DNA of 64,000 nucleotides from Diphasiastrum complanatum (GCA_029204225.1 CM055100.1:5849409-5913408); one strand, 5' to 3'. Shown: positions 23,831-35,462, counted from the first letter of the stretch. Numbers and translations are program-made. Notes: generated from the sequence alone by a model not told the origin.

Positions 23831-25470
23831 GCTCTCATAACGTACGTCATTATTGGATGCCCAAGATAAACAAAAAGAGTTCAATTTATGTTTGAATACT
23901 TATTATTGGTACCTAGCTAATTCATTACCAATGCCAAGATAAACATAGGGTTTGATTATATCTGAGAATTTACATGTAAATACTCATTATTGATATTGGG
24001 TCATTTTGCTCCGCATTGCTCATTTGTTCATGACAAAACAGAAACCAAATTATGCAAGTTTGGGTTGCCTGAGGTAGCACTTTGAAATTTATGCTTTTAA
24101 AATCTGGGTGGTGTGGTGTGGTGCTATTGAGTCGTCCTTTAATTCTTTGCAATCTATGGCCATTTTTAATGTCATATATTTGATTCCTTTAGTACCCACA
24201 AGATGCTCTATACAATGTTAAGAGAACAAGACATCAAATTGTTTCTTTATGGGGTGTCAAAGGCGTGATTCCCTATGATGGGATTATTTATCCCCACCAA
24301 AGAGTATGAATGCTCCAAAAGATTATTGGTGGTTGACAATGTTTTAAATGGGTCCCAGTGGAGTACCCATTTTCATTGTTTCTTCTTATTATGCTTTCCA
24401 CTTGTCCTAAAAAATTTAGTGTGGAGAATTTGTATCAATATGACTTGCAAAGCTTCCTCTTCGAATACTCCATCTCATTACATGGAAATTGTAACATGAT
24501 GGAATACGTGAGATTTGTTTTTACTTGCGTGACACTACGTATGATATATCTATTTTTTTATCTTTTGTTCATACTTAAGATTTTGTTATAGATTACCTTT
24601 TAAAACAAGTGAAAATGAAAGTGAAATTGCATAGATGAGGAGGCTTAATTTTCTAAATTGTTTGCTTTTGACCAACATTATGTCTTTTAAAGCATCAAAG
24701 ATAAGCACCCAAATTTGCATACCCAAGTACAATACAACTTTCAAATAGAAGTTAAATTCCTTTATGTGGCAAAGTTATTCGTAGATACGTATGACTTTAG
24801 ATAGTACATAAGATACAACCTTTTTTTCTTAAATGGCCATTTTTGATAATTTTATCTTTTTCCACAAGAAGCAAATAGACTAATCTGAGAATCAAAGCCC
24901 AATGTTGAAAAGGAGGAGAATAAGTAGAGCACTACATTAGGAGGGCCCCAATTTGTGCCATTAAGATCATGCTTATATATCTTCTTAAAAAATGTATAAA
25001 TAAAACGTGTAGGAAAGCTTGAATGTGAACAAAAGGGAGTTCACCATCACCATCCAAGGAGGCCCTCTAACGATCTAAACTACACTTATACAAACCAGAC
25101 AGTATAATATCATGCTTAACCATATTGATAACCTAGAGAGTAGTTGTTTCACCATCACAAATTTTGCTTTGTGAATATTCTAATAGACTATCAGGAGTTG
25201 ATTTTCGATGATAGATACCAACAAAGAATGATGTCAATTGGAACAAGAGAACGATCACCAAATAGAATAAATTATCTAAGTAAGATGGAAACATCCAGTG
25301 CAATGACAAAAGGTCCATAATCATGACCACCGTGTTACGTACCCATAAGAGCATGTACTGACTCACTTGAGGTAACGATCTCGTGTAACAAGAGGAAATA
25401 GTGGTCTTGAGAAATAGATCATTTGGACATCACATATCAATGTTCAAAGCGACCCTTCTTTATTGACTAG
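23831..25470. other. AT-rich intergenic DNA
   Basis: Short motif-free frames only (for example 24275-24591 and 25133-25366). No RNA gene or repeat boundary is recognised. Confidence 0.4.
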
Positions 25471-25475
25471 CATGA

Positions 25476-26175
25476 GTGCATGCAATTGACGTGTGTCAAC
25501 GGTTCAGACGTAACCATGCTGGCAGAGGTGACTACACCTATACTATATTAATGGAGGCAGATCTTCAGGAGGTCTTGCAACAATTCATTTCTCGGATCGA
25601 CCCCACCATTATAAAGTCGTATTTCATTTTGGGACTTCTTAAAGACTACCAACATGAAGTGCAATGCATTCAACGGTATTGTCTCGAAGATGTATTTTTC
25701 TTTGCACAAATCTTTGACCATATTCATTTTGGCTCTTGCATAGAGCAAAGTGTGCCCTTAGAAAGACAAAAAGTTTCTCAAGAAGCAAGGAATAGACAAA
25801 ATAGACAGTAGTTCCCAAGGTGGAAAGAAAAGCGTTTCAAACTAACTCGCACTAATTATGACAAGGCATGAACCAACTGCTTGTGTTTGGTACTTGAATG
25901 GCCACAATTGCAATCATTTTTTATGTGAAATTATTCTTTGGCTTCACAAGGTTTTGTTCACAGGTTCATTATGGACGATGCTAAAATATCATTGCCCCCA
26001 AAGAATGTTTTAAGGGGGGGCAAGAAAAAATATAGCCACAAAAAAGTTTGTTGAATAGTTTGGACTAATGAAACAAATGAGAGTTTTGAGACTCTCAAGT
26101 ATTGTATTTCTACCGATCCAATTTGACACTCAGTAAACCCAAGTAGGCCATTTGTGGTAGAAGTAGATGCTAGTG
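25476..26175 (+). pseudogene. Ty3/gypsy element G, left part: gag joined to RT end and RNase H
   Basis: 25476-25811 gives a gag-like stretch (FILGLLKDYQHEVQCIQRYC, the word expected in plant gypsy capsids). After stops, from about 25950, come the end of RT (FIMDDAKISLPPKNVL, FVWTNETNESFETLKY with a break) and the start of RNase H (PFVVEVDAS). Protease and most of RT are missing, an internal deletion. RNase H stops at the codon for its first catalytic Asp region, where element E is inserted; it resumes at 52553 with DYAEGAIYHQYD. The 5-bp TAGTG at 26171-26175 is repeated at 52553-52557. Confidence 0.8.
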
Positions 26176-26966
26176 TGTTCACAAATTCTATCATTGAGGA
26201 TCTGTGAAACGTTGCTTAATGGTTTCTTTCTCTGGTTTCAGGTTGTTTATGCCCATTACCAGGCTGTTGGGTGTTTTTTATGTTATCTTATTAGCACATT
26301 GCCCAGATCAGGCAGAAAGATCTTATTCTCATTATAGTATAGGTTTTAAATCCAGTCTGTCAATGGATTCTTTGGTCTCGTTCACTCCTGAAGCACTCAC
26401 AAAATCAAGAAACATGCAAACATCCATCTAAATATCAGCATGCAACTCAGGTGAACTCCATACAGTTCTAATTTCTATCTACTATAAAATGATTGGGAAA
26501 CTATTCAAGAACCTCATATTAATCTAAAGTATCAACAAAAATGAAAAACAAGAAAACAAGAAACTAATTAACAAACATTACAAGTGCAAGGATCAAGAAA
26601 TACCCATTTCTTGATTTCTGAACTTCTCAAAAATGTCAAGAACTGAAGAGTATAAGAATATGCAAGATCTATGCCACTACTTCAGCTTGTCTAGTTTACT
26701 TGAAAGCTTGATTCTAATCTAGAGCAAGAAAGCAAGAAATTAATCCACTCTACTTTTACAAAACATAATGAAAAAGCAAGAAATCTAGTCTAAATATCAT
26801 AGCCACCAAAGAGATGGATGTGCAAGCTCATAATAGAATCACTCAAGAAAGCCCTTATGAACAAGGAGCTTCAAGAATTTCACAACTCATGGAAGATCTT
26901 CTCTATTCAATTCAAAAGAATGACATTACAAGTAAAGCTCCGTCACAAGAGAGGGGGACTCTTAAA
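26176..26966 (-). repeat. E 3' LTR, distal part (R/U5 side)
   Basis: Continuous with 45439-45773 once element B is removed; ttaaa at 26962-26966 and 45439-45443 is the B target duplication. Together they make an LTR of about 1,121 bp. The sequence corresponds to the second LTR copy at 36922-37515 plus 35891-36265. Confidence 0.75.
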
Positions 26967-27776
26967 TGTGCAAAAAGTACAAAAAGGACCAAGAGTGTAT
27001 CCTAATCTGATCCTCAAGAGGGATTGGTTGTCAGATTACTTGATCTATCAATCTACTTGAGATTAAGATCAATCTAGATCAATTCTAGACACAAAATCCT
27101 AACAAGAAAAGGTAGGTGTACTTTCTGGTTTCACACGTGTGAAACATTGTCTGAGTATGGACTCCAACCTAAAAATCAAGTACACATTGATAGCACCTCA
27201 AAACAATCAAAACAAATGTAGACAAATGGAGAGAATCACTCAAAATTGCTTCCAAAACCAAGATTGGTGTCTTACATTGATTATGGCCAAATAAGCCTCT
27301 ATATATACACTTTTGGAGCTCGAGGTACTGATCATGTATCAGATCTCACACGTGTGAGGATGCCTTGTCACCATCATGCAATTTGACACTTGGATCAAAA
27401 CTTTCCATTTCGGGCATTTTTGGTCTATTTTCCTACTATATGGAGATCTTCATGGAAATCTTCTAGAAGCAAAAGCTCGCCTACTTCAGCTATTTCCACA
27501 CGTGTGAGCTATCCTCTACACATGGGATGTGACACCTATTCAAAATATTTGGCTCATGCAATCATTTGATTGGTGCCATGTGTCATATCTCTAGAAAACT
27601 AGTTTTTGGCCATTTTAGCCACTAGAACTTGAATTAAAACATATGTAAAACATATATGATTATGGTACATGAAAAGTACACTAGTTTCAGACGTGGGAAC
27701 AGGATCCACACATGTGTGTCTATCCTATATACAAGATTTTTTGGCCTCTACCAAGCTTATTTTTGCATTTTTCACA
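26967..27776 (-). repeat. B 3' LTR (810 bp)
   Basis: On the minus strand it runs from TGTGAAAAATGC to TTTTTGCACA and is preceded by the polypurine run AAGGAG. It carries three CACACGTGTG-type palindromes (around 27129-27144, 27346-27359 and 27495-27508) and a related cluster near 27688-27720. Confidence 0.92.
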
Positions 27777-27788
27777 CTCCTTAAAAAT

Positions 27789-29357
27789 CTAGCTTGGTAA
27801 ATCTAGCATAGATCTATCTATAACTCCAAGAGCCAATCTTAATTTTATTAATGGATCTTTAGGCAATGCCTTGGCGAGTATATCAACAATGCAATCTGAT
27901 GATGAAATAGGAATAAGCTTGATCTCCTTTGCTTGCACTTTCTCCCTCACGAAATGATGTGCAATCTCGATGTGCTTTGTTCGAGCATGGAAGACTGGAT
28001 TGTTTGCAAGTTGTTGAGCTGCTTGATTATCACAATATATGCATGGAATGTCTTCATCCTTGATCACATGTAGCTCCTCCAAAAGCCTTTTAAGCCAAAG
28101 ACCCTCCTTTGTTGTTGTTGTCATAGCTTTATATTCGGATTTTGTTGATGAAAGAGAGATGGTATCTTGCTTTTTGGAAAGCCAAAATATAGCTCCTCCA
28201 CATAAGAATGTAGCAAATGCACTTATGGATCTTCTATCCATCTTGTCACCTGCAAAACTTGAGTCCGAATATGCTCTCAAACAAATATTAGTCCTTTCAT
28301 AAACTATGCCATAGTCTTTTGTAGTCGAGATGTACCTTAACACCCTTTTCGCTCCTTTCCAATGACATATTAATGGACTTTGCATGTATTCACTCAACTT
28401 GCCAACACAAAAACTAAGATCTAGTCTAGTGATGGTTAAGTATATCAAGGAACCAATAAGCATTCTATAGGTAGTGATGTCCTCAAAGGATGCTTCATCA
28501 CTTTCCTTAGAAACTTTTACACTTAGTTCCATAGCAGTTTCAACTCCTTTACAATCAATCATGCCAAATCTTGCTAAGATTGATCTAGCATACTTAGATT
28601 GACATATGAAGGTAAAATCATTACTTCTAGTGACTTCTATTCCAAGTATAACTTTAGGAAGTCCTAGATCTACCATCTTAAATTCACTAGACAAGGAAAC
28701 TTTTACGTTCTTGATGCCATCTAGATCATTTCCTGTGAGTATAGTGTCATCAACATATAAAACTAAGATAATGATCTTTCCATCATTACATTTGTAGTAC
28801 AATGATGGTTCATAAGAACTTACAACAAATTCAATGGAAATAACATAGGAATGCAACCTATAGTACCATGCTCTTGGTGCTTGCTTGAGTCCACAAAGAC
28901 TCTTCTTCAAGAGACACACCTTGTCTTCTTCTCCATATTTGATGAAGCCCTCGGGCTGGCACATGTAGATTTCCTCTTCCAAGAATCCATTCAAGAAAGA
29001 ATTTGTCACATCAAGTTGGAAGAGCTCCCATTTGAAAGAAGTTGCAAGACATATGATTAATCTAATGGTCACAAGCTTTGCAGCAGCTGCAAAGGTTTCA
29101 TCGTAATCTATGCCTTTGACTTGCAAAAAACCTTTTGCTACAAGTCTAGCTTTGTACTTATGAATGGAACCATCTTGATTATATTTCAATCTATATCTCC
29201 ATTTACAAGTAAGAGGCTTATTTTCATAAGGTAAATCAACAAGTTTCCAAGTTTGATTTTCCATTAATGCATCAAACTCTACTTGCATAACTTTCCTCCA
29301 ATATTGAGACTTATTTGCTTTCTCAAAACTAGTTGGTTCTTCAAGCATAGTAGTCAA
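27789..29357 (-). CDS. Element B copia RT-RNase H, open 522-codon frame
   Basis: The reverse transcriptase copies element RNA into DNA and RNase H removes the template. Visible blocks: TWKLVDLPYENKPLTCKWRY, KARLVAKGFLQVKGIDYDET, FQLDVTNSFLNGFLEEEIYM, LCGLKQAPRAWYYRL, and the intact catalytic motif YVDD in LVLYVDDTILTG. RNase H has AYSDSSFAGDKMDRRS, FWLSKKQDTISLSSTKSEYK, CDNQAAQQLANNPVFHARTK and ends DILAKALPKDP. The frame has no stop but lacks its upstream integrase partner because element A lies at 29420. The protein pieces are well kept, suggesting a recent origin, yet B as a whole cannot be functional. Confidence 0.9.
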   Translation of the reverse strand: MTTMLEEPTSFEKANKSQYWRKVMQVEFDALMENQTWKLVDLPYENKPLTCKWRYRLKYNQDGSIHKYKARLVAKGFLQVKGIDYDETFAAAAKLVTIRLIICLATSFKWELFQLDVTNSFLNGFLEEEIYMCQPEGFIKYGEEDKVCLLKKSLCGLKQAPRAWYYRLHSYVISIEFVVSSYEPSLYYKCNDGKIIILVLYVDDTILTGNDLDGIKNVKVSLSSEFKMVDLGLPKVILGIEVTRSNDFTFICQSKYARSILARFGMIDCKGVETAMELSVKVSKESDEASFEDITTYRMLIGSLIYLTITRLDLSFCVGKLSEYMQSPLICHWKGAKRVLRYISTTKDYGIVYERTNICLRAYSDSSFAGDKMDRRSISAFATFLCGGAIFWLSKKQDTISLSSTKSEYKAMTTTTKEGLWLKRLLEELHVIKDEDIPCIYCDNQAAQQLANNPVFHARTKHIEIAHHFVREKVQAKEIKLIPISSSDCIVDILAKALPKDPLIKLRLALGVIDRSMLDLPS

Positions 29358-29419
29358 GAAAGTATAAGAGTTGAGTAGTTGAGAATCTTCCCTTTGGTCT
29401 CCTTTGTCACTATAAGTGA

Positions 29420-30281
29420 TGATAAATTTTACAGTTTTTAGGACAATAATGATTGTACTTTACAATCATAGAGAGTTATTGGTTTCCTAATCAATGAATC
29501 TATCAAGTTCTGCACATTAGATCTTGATCTAGATTCACTACAATTGGATTTAAGCAAGAGCAATGGATCAACACATCATTTTTTAGTGAGAGCGGCTTCA
29601 TACGTGTGGAGTACTGTCCACTGTACGGCCTGCACCTGAAACAACAAGTACAATGATACTAGATAGCAATCATGCATAAAAATCACAAGACAAATGACTA
29701 GAAATCTCACAAAAGTGTAGAGTGCAAAAGTCTCATCAATTTTCTTAGCAAAATGATGATCCTTTTATGGATCAAGTACATCCATGAGTCTGGTACAGTC
29801 CAGCAGGCCTTCACACGTGTGAAGAGTGCCACATCACTCAGATCTATCCATTTTATCCATCCTTGATCCTTATCCAATAGTTGACCTTCTAGAATATGAC
29901 TACAATCCAAAAAGCTAGTCTCCTAGAATATAGGAATATTCCCTACAAACTAGGATCTAAGGAAAATGGTCAACTCTTATCTTCTAGTACTCTATACACA
30001 CGTGTGAACATCCACTTGCCATGTGGGAGCATTTACTCATGCACATGCAAGGAAAAGCTAATTTGTAGGTGACTAGTCAACTTGACTAAAAACTAGTCAT
30101 TTCATGTTCACACTAACTAAAATGATATAAAATCAATTTGGATATATACAAACATGAAAAGTACATGCTTTCACACGTGGGAACAGGCTCCACACGTGTG
30201 AAATCATATCATCAACATATTCTAATGTTTGATCAATATTTACATGAACCAATGTCAAGTGAGAAGTGACAATTTTCAACA
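29420..30281 (-). repeat. A 3' LTR (862 bp)
   Basis: On the minus strand it starts TGTTGAAAATTGTC, directly after a polypurine run AGTGAGGAGGAG, and ends TTTATCA. It has several CACGTG-core palindromes, for example ttcacacgtgtgaa at 29810-29823, acacacgtgtgaac near 29998 and two near 30173-30201. The remaining part of the 5' copy differs by only scattered substitutions. Confidence 0.92.
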
Positions 30282-30294
30282 CTCCTCCTCACTT

Positions 30295-30759
30295 CTAACT
30301 TGGCAAATCTAGTGTACATCTATCTACAATTCCAAGAGCATATCTTAACTTAAAAAATGGATCTTTGGACAATGGTTTGGTTAAGATATCAGCTATGCAT
30401 TCGGATGATGGTACATGATGTAGTTGCACTTCCTTGGATTGTACCTTCTCCCTCACAAAGTGGTGAGCTATCTCAATATGCTTTGTTCTAGCATGGAAGA
30501 TAGGATTTGAAGCAATTTGTTGAGAAGCTTGATTGTCACAAAATATGTAAGGGATCTCCTCGGCCTCTAGCACATGTAGCTCCATCAAGAGTCTTCTTAG
30601 CCATAGGAGCTCTTTGGTTGTTGAAGTCAATGCCTTGTACTCGGCTTCACAAGAAGATAGTGAGATTGTATCTTGCTTTTTGGAAAGCCAAGATATCACT
30701 CCCATAAAGAAATGTTGAAAATGCACTAATGGACTTCTTATCCATCTTGTCTCCTGCAA
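30295..30759 (-). CDS. Element A RNase H, C-terminal part (after frameshift)
   Basis: Reads ISWLSKKQDTISLSSCEAEY, CDNQASQQIASNPIFHARTK, HHFVREKVQSKEVQ and DILTKPLSKDPFFKLR, the end of copia RNase H. It overlaps the end of the main pol frame near 30650-30760; one frameshift there separates the two. It stops a few bases before the polypurine tract at 30282-30295. Confidence 0.88.
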   Translation of the reverse strand: MQETRWIRSPLVHFQHFFMGVISWLSKKQDTISLSSCEAEYKALTSTTKELLWLRRLLMELHVLEAEEIPYIFCDNQASQQIASNPIFHARTKHIEIAHHFVREKVQSKEVQLHHVPSSECIADILTKPLSKDPFFKLRYALGIVDRCTLDLPS

Positions 30760-33022
30760 AATCTGAATCCGAGTAGGCTCTCAAGTGCAAGTTAGATCCT
30801 TCATAAAGTATGCCAAAAAATCTAGTACTAGAAACATATCTAAGTACACTCTTGGCACTTTTCCAATGATGAACTAAAGGAGCTTGCATACTTTGACTCA
30901 ACTTGCTTACACAAAAACTTAAGTCAGGTCTAGTGATAGTTAAATAGATTAGAGAGCCTATAAGCTTCCTAAAGAGAGTGATGTCCTCAAAGGATGCTTC
31001 ATCACCTTCATTAGTTGCTTTCACAACATGCTCCATAGGGGTGTCAATCCCCTTAAAGTCTTTCATACCAAATCTTTCAAGAATGGAAGTAGCATACTTA
31101 GATTGACTTATGAAAGTACAATTGCTACTTCTAGACACTTCTATCCCAAGTATAAACTTTAGGAAGCCTAGATCTACCATCTTGAACTCACTAGATAAGT
31201 CAACTTTTACTTTGCCTATGTCATCATCATCATTTCCTGTCATAATGATGTCATCAACATAAAGGACCAAAATGATGATCTTTCCTTCATTACATTTGAA
31301 ATATAAAGAAGGTTCATAAGCACTTAGTACAAAGCCAAGGGAATAGAGAAAATCATGCAACCTAGAGTACCAAGCTCTAGGTGCTTGCTTCAAGCCATAT
31401 AGGCTCTTCCTTAAGTAGCACACCTTTTGTTCCTCACCAACCTTGATGAAGCCCTCGGGTTGCATCATGTAGATTCCCTCTTCTAAGAAGCCATTCAAGA
31501 AGGCATTTGTCACATCCATTTGGTAGAGATCCCATTTGAACAAAGTAGCAATGCAAATGATTAATCTAATAGTTACAAGCTTAGCTACAGGTGCAAATGT
31601 TTCTTCATAATCCAATCCTTTTATTTGAAGAAATCCCTTAGCAACAAGCCTAGCTTTGTATTTACTAATAGATCCATCTTGATTGTACTTAATTCTATAA
31701 ATCCACTTACATGCAAGTGGTTTCTTTCCTCTTGGAAGATTTACAAGATTCCAAGTATGATTCTCTTCTAATGCATCATACTCTACTTGCATTGCATCTC
31801 TCCAAACTTTAGATTTACATGCTTCTTCAAAAGATGATGGTTCTTCAATCAATGTAGCTAAAAAAGAGTAAGAGGTAGAAGATGTAGAGCCTTTCTTTTG
31901 CTTTCCCTTGTCCACATAGGTAAGCCTTGAGGGCTCGGCCTTGCTCCTTGATGATCTTCTTGGCCCCTTTTGACTCGAATCCAAATCTCCATCCTCGGGT
32001 TTGTCATGATCCTCCTCGGGTTTGTCAAGATCCTCCTCGGATTTGTCAAGATCTTCAATGCACAATGGGTTAGATCCATTTGACAAGCTCTTAGCAAATT
32101 GTGACTCATCAAAAAGTACATCCTTGCTTACCTTTACTTTCTTGGATGTAAGATCATATATCCTATATCCCTTGCTATTTTCTCCATAGCCAACAAAGAT
32201 TCCTTTGAAGGAGGTAGCATCTTCTTTCATTCTAGTCTCCAAAGGAATGTGTACATAACAAGTACATCCAAAGATCTTAAAATCTTTTACATTGGGTTTC
32301 TTATCAAACAAGGCTTGATAAGGTGAGATCCCATCTATAGCACTACTAGGAAGTCTATTACACAAATAATTAGCACATGTTATGGCTTCTCCCCAAAATG
32401 AGATGGGAAGTGATGCATCAAGCCTCAAGGACTTTTCACACTCACATAGACTCCTATTTTTCCTCTCGGCCACCCCATTTTGTTGAGGGGTGTAGGAACA
32501 AGTGTATTGTAACTTAATACCATTGATCTCACAAAAGTCTTTCATTTTATTGGAGGTGTACTCTCCTCCATTATCACATCTTAGTGCTTTGATAGAAGTA
32601 CTAAGTTGTTTCTCTACTAGAGACTTGAACTTAATGAAAGCTTCATAAACAAGACTTTTCTTTGATAGTAACTCAATCCATGTGAATCTAGTACAATCAT
32701 CTATAAAAGTTACATACATCAAGGCACCTCCATTACTTGCATGTGAAAAACTATGTACATCAGAATGTATGAGATCCAAGGGAGAGAGAGATCTTGATGA
32801 AGATTTCTTGTAAGAAGATTTGTGTGACTTTGCAAGGCCACATGCCTCACACATTTTTCCACACGTCTTGAAAGTTCTTGGTAGGCCGAGAGCTAGTTCC
32901 TTGCTTGCCATTGACTCCATAGATTGAAGATTAGGATGGCCTAATCTCTTATGCCAAAGCTCCACTTGAGTTAGCTCCTCCCTAGCCAAGTTCACACTTT
33001 CACTTGCAACATTAGCATCCAA
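30647..33022 (-). CDS. Element A copia pol: integrase and reverse transcriptase
   Basis: Order from the start: the pre-integrase zinc domain (VELWHKRLGHPN ... CGKMCEAC), the integrase core with all three acidic residues (LIHSDVHSFS, RCDNGGEYTS, QQNGVAERKN), the linker, RT with CKWIYRIKYNQDGSISKYKA, FLNGFLEEGIYMMQPEGF, LYGLKQAPRAWYSR and YVDD, then the start of RNase H. The linker (about 31975-32060) has a short acidic repeat, DLDKSEEDLDKPEEDHDKPE, from a triplicated 24-bp unit. Frameshifts near 33020 and 30700 split the expected single polyprotein into three. Apart from these the element looks recent. Confidence 0.93.
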   Translation of the reverse strand: MDANVASESVNLAREELTQVELWHKRLGHPNLQSMESMASKELALGLPRTFKTCGKMCEACGLAKSHKSSYKKSSSRSLSPLDLIHSDVHSFSHASNGGALMYVTFIDDCTRFTWIELLSKKSLVYEAFIKFKSLVEKQLSTSIKALRCDNGGEYTSNKMKDFCEINGIKLQYTCSYTPQQNGVAERKNRSLCECEKSLRLDASLPISFWGEAITCANYLCNRLPSSAIDGISPYQALFDKKPNVKDFKIFGCTCYVHIPLETRMKEDATSFKGIFVGYGENSKGYRIYDLTSKKVKVSKDVLFDESQFAKSLSNGSNPLCIEDLDKSEEDLDKPEEDHDKPEDGDLDSSQKGPRRSSRSKAEPSRLTYVDKGKQKKGSTSSTSYSFLATLIEEPSSFEEACKSKVWRDAMQVEYDALEENHTWNLVNLPRGKKPLACKWIYRIKYNQDGSISKYKARLVAKGFLQIKGLDYEETFAPVAKLVTIRLIICIATLFKWDLYQMDVTNAFLNGFLEEGIYMMQPEGFIKVGEEQKVCYLRKSLYGLKQAPRAWYSRLHDFLYSLGFVLSAYEPSLYFKCNEGKIIILVLYVDDIIMTGNDDDDIGKVKVDLSSEFKMVDLGFLKFILGIEVSRSSNCTFISQSKYATSILERFGMKDFKGIDTPMEHVVKATNEGDEASFEDITLFRKLIGSLIYLTITRPDLSFCVSKLSQSMQAPLVHHWKSAKSVLRYVSSTRFFGILYEGSNLHLRAYSDSDFAGDKMDKKSISAFSTFLYGSDILAFQKARYNLTIFL

Positions 33023-34263
33023 CTGGAAAAGTCTATGCCACTAGCTATGCACTTATCATTTTTCAAGATGGAACAAACTCCATTCTTGAAATGTACATCT
33101 AGTCCATTGTCCATTAATTGTCCTACACTAAGCAAGTTTCTTGAAATGGTAGGAACATACAAAACATTATCTAGATTTATCCTTTTAGATGTGCCTAAAC
33201 AAAGAGGTATAGATCCTATGCCATCTATCTTGCATGCTTGATCACTAGCAGTGTATATTGACTTCTTAGAGTCATTACAAGATAGAAGAGTAGAAAAATA
33301 ATGCTTGTTAAAGGACATGTGGGAACTAGCCCCACTATCTATCCACCATGTGTCTTGACTTGAAGTTGGTGTAGATGTAACCATTAAGGATGTGTTGAAT
33401 CCATCCTCATATTCTTCCTCTTGAGCAATGTTCCCTTGATCTCCTTTGGCTTGTTGATTCTTCTTCAAGTAGCATTCTGAGGAAAAGTGTCCTTTCTTTC
33501 CACAAAAGAAACACTTTAGTTTTGCCTTGTTCTTCACTTTGCCTTTGGAGGTAGATCCTTCATTCTTCATCTCGGCCTCCTTGCCTTGATTTTTCTTGAA
33601 TGGATTTTGCTTTTTCTTGCCTTTAGATGTAAAGTTAGCTTTCTCCTCTCCTCCATTAAGTGACATGCTATCCATTCTTGTCTTGAGCTGTAGAAGCCTA
33701 CTCTCCTCGGCCACAAGAACATTGTGCAACTTTTCAATGGATGGAAGAGAGTCTTGAATGGCAAATGATTGGACTAAGTTGGTAAACTCATCACTTAGAC
33801 CATTCAAAATGATTTGTACTAGTTCTTGATCTTGGATCTTCTCTCCTATTGCACTTAACTCCTTGTTAAGAGATTTGATCCTAAGAACATACTCTTGTCC
33901 ACTCTCTCCACTTCCTTTCATGTTTTGGAAAACTTGATTTCTTAGCATGAGGATTCTTGAAGTATTGTTGGATTCATAAATGCTCTTTAATGAATCCCAA
34001 GCCTCTTTGGATGAGGTACAAGAAGACACCTCTTTCAAGTGGTCATTGCATACATTTAACTTTATGCAATGTAGAGCTAATCTTGCTCTCTTCTTGTATA
34101 TGGCTTGTTCTTGGGGAGTTTGAGGCTCTTCCTCTACTCCTTGAACTATGTCATATAGATCATGGATCACTAGGAGTGATTCTATTCTCACTTTCCAAAT
34201 GGAATAATTTGTGGAAGTGAGTCTCTCACTTGATTCCATCAAATATCCACCCATGGATGACAT
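32992..34263 (-). CDS. Element A copia gag-protease
   Basis: Gag starts MSSMGGYLMESSERLTSTNY and has the UBN2-type capsid domain, with NVCNDHLKEVSSC, EAWDSLKSIYES and QIILNGLSDEFTNLVQSFAI. The zinc knuckle is CFFCGKKGHFSSEC (CX2CX4HX4C). The aspartic protease begins with DTWWIDSGASSHM, so the catalytic DSGA is intact, and continues through NVLYVPTISRNLLSVGQL. A frameshift near 33020 takes the end of this frame out of register with pol. A 550-bp leader separates it from the primer site. Confidence 0.93.
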   Translation of the reverse strand: MSSMGGYLMESSERLTSTNYSIWKVRIESLLVIHDLYDIVQGVEEEPQTPQEQAIYKKRARLALHCIKLNVCNDHLKEVSSCTSSKEAWDSLKSIYESNNTSRILMLRNQVFQNMKGSGESGQEYVLRIKSLNKELSAIGEKIQDQELVQIILNGLSDEFTNLVQSFAIQDSLPSIEKLHNVLVAEESRLLQLKTRMDSMSLNGGEEKANFTSKGKKKQNPFKKNQGKEAEMKNEGSTSKGKVKNKAKLKCFFCGKKGHFSSECYLKKNQQAKGDQGNIAQEEEYEDGFNTSLMVTSTPTSSQDTWWIDSGASSHMSFNKHYFSTLLSCNDSKKSIYTASDQACKIDGIGSIPLCLGTSKRINLDNVLYVPTISRNLLSVGQLMDNGLDVHFKNGVCSILKNDKCIASGIDFSSWMLMLQVKV

Positions 34264-34820
34264 TTTAGAATAAATGCTCTTTTAAAAATCACAAAGATTT
34301 TTGAATTTTAAAAGATCTATGAAAAGGCCTAAAGCTTTCTAGAATGCCTATAGGCTTGTCTCTATCAAACTAGCACACAAGCTTGAATGATACTCAAAGA
34401 TCTTACCAAAAATTTCTAGCTTTCACTCTCACAAAAAAATTGCTTTACACTTTTCTTAGAGATTTCACTTCAACTAAGGATCTGAACAAATCAGCCTCTT
34501 AAGATCTGATCTTAGACTCTAAAAAGAAATGCTTCAATGATCCAAAACACTATTTGGTCATAGGCATTAGTTAGAATGAATCTAGATCAATACTATGCTT
34601 CAAAAAGCACCAAAAATGAACTAGTATTGTGATTTTGGTTGAAAGTTGTTGTATGGTTTCACACGTGTGAAAAGTACATACACAGCCTCCAAGTCGTTTT
34701 TATCCAAATGATTACAAGCTATCACTCTAGAAGAACTCGCCCTCACTAGTATTGGCCAAAAAACAAATTTTGCCAATGATCTTTACAAGATTTATGATTC
34801 AATGATCACTCTCTTAGTTA
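34264..34820 (-). other. Element A 5' leader
   Basis: Untranslated region between primer site and gag start. It includes one perfect tttcacacgtgtgaaa near 34659-34674. No open frame of note. Confidence 0.7.
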
Positions 34821-34832
34821 GCTCTGATACCA
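34821..34832 (-). other. Element A primer-binding site
   Basis: The minus strand reads TGGTATCAGAGC next to the LTR edge at 34833, complementary to initiator Met tRNA. Confidence 0.85.
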
Positions 34833-35462
34833 TGATAAATTTTACAGTTTTTAGGACAATAATGACTGTACTTTACAATCATAGAGAGTTATTGGTTGCT
34901 TAATCAATGAATCTATCAAGTTCTACACATTAGATCTTGATCTAGATTCACTACACTTAGATTTAAGCAAGAGCAATGGATCAACACATCATTTTTTAGT
35001 GAGAGTGGCTTCACACGTGTGGAGTACTGTCCACTATATGGCCTGCACCTAAAACAACAAGTACAATGATACTAGATAGCAATCATGCATAAAAATCACA
35101 AGACAAATGACTAGAAATCTCACAAAAGTGTAGAGTGCAAAAGTCTCATCAATTTTCTTAGCAAAATGATGATCCTTTTATGGATCAAGTACATCCATGA
35201 GTCTGGTACAGTCCAGCAGGCCTTCACACGTGTGAAGAGTGCCACATCACTCAGATCTATCCATTTTATCCATCCTTGATCCTTATCCAATAGTTGACCT
35301 TCTAGAATATGACTAAAATCCAAAAAGCTAGTCTCCTAGAATATAGGAATATTTTCTACAAAATAGGATCTAAGGAAAATGGTCAACTCTTATCTTCTAG
35401 TACTCTATACACACGTGTGAACATCCACTTGCCATGTGGGAGCATTTACTCATGCACGTGCA
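34833..35462 (-). repeat. A 5' LTR, outer end deleted
   Basis: Matches 29420 to about 30050 of the 3' LTR nearly base for base, then stops at catgcacgtgca and gives way to B integrase. About 230 bp of U3, including the outer TG end, is missing. Confidence 0.88.

Larger units (their letters stand above)
29420..35462 (-). mobile_element. Element A: nearly complete Ty1/copia element inside B
   Basis: 3' LTR 29420-30281, full gag-pol interior, primer site at about 34821-34832, and 5' LTR 34833-35462. The 5' LTR lacks its outer 230 bp or so. It sits in the integrase-RT linker of B: B integrase ends at 35463 and B RT resumes at 29419. The missing LTR end plus a small loss of B sequence points to one deletion across this edge, so no target duplication can be seen (left flank agtga at 29415-29419). 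Confidence 0.88.

Noticed and set aside
29707-29910. 67-codon minus frame, repeated almost identically at 35120-35323
   Set aside because: Both are within the A LTRs; the duplication reflects the LTR pair, not a gene family.
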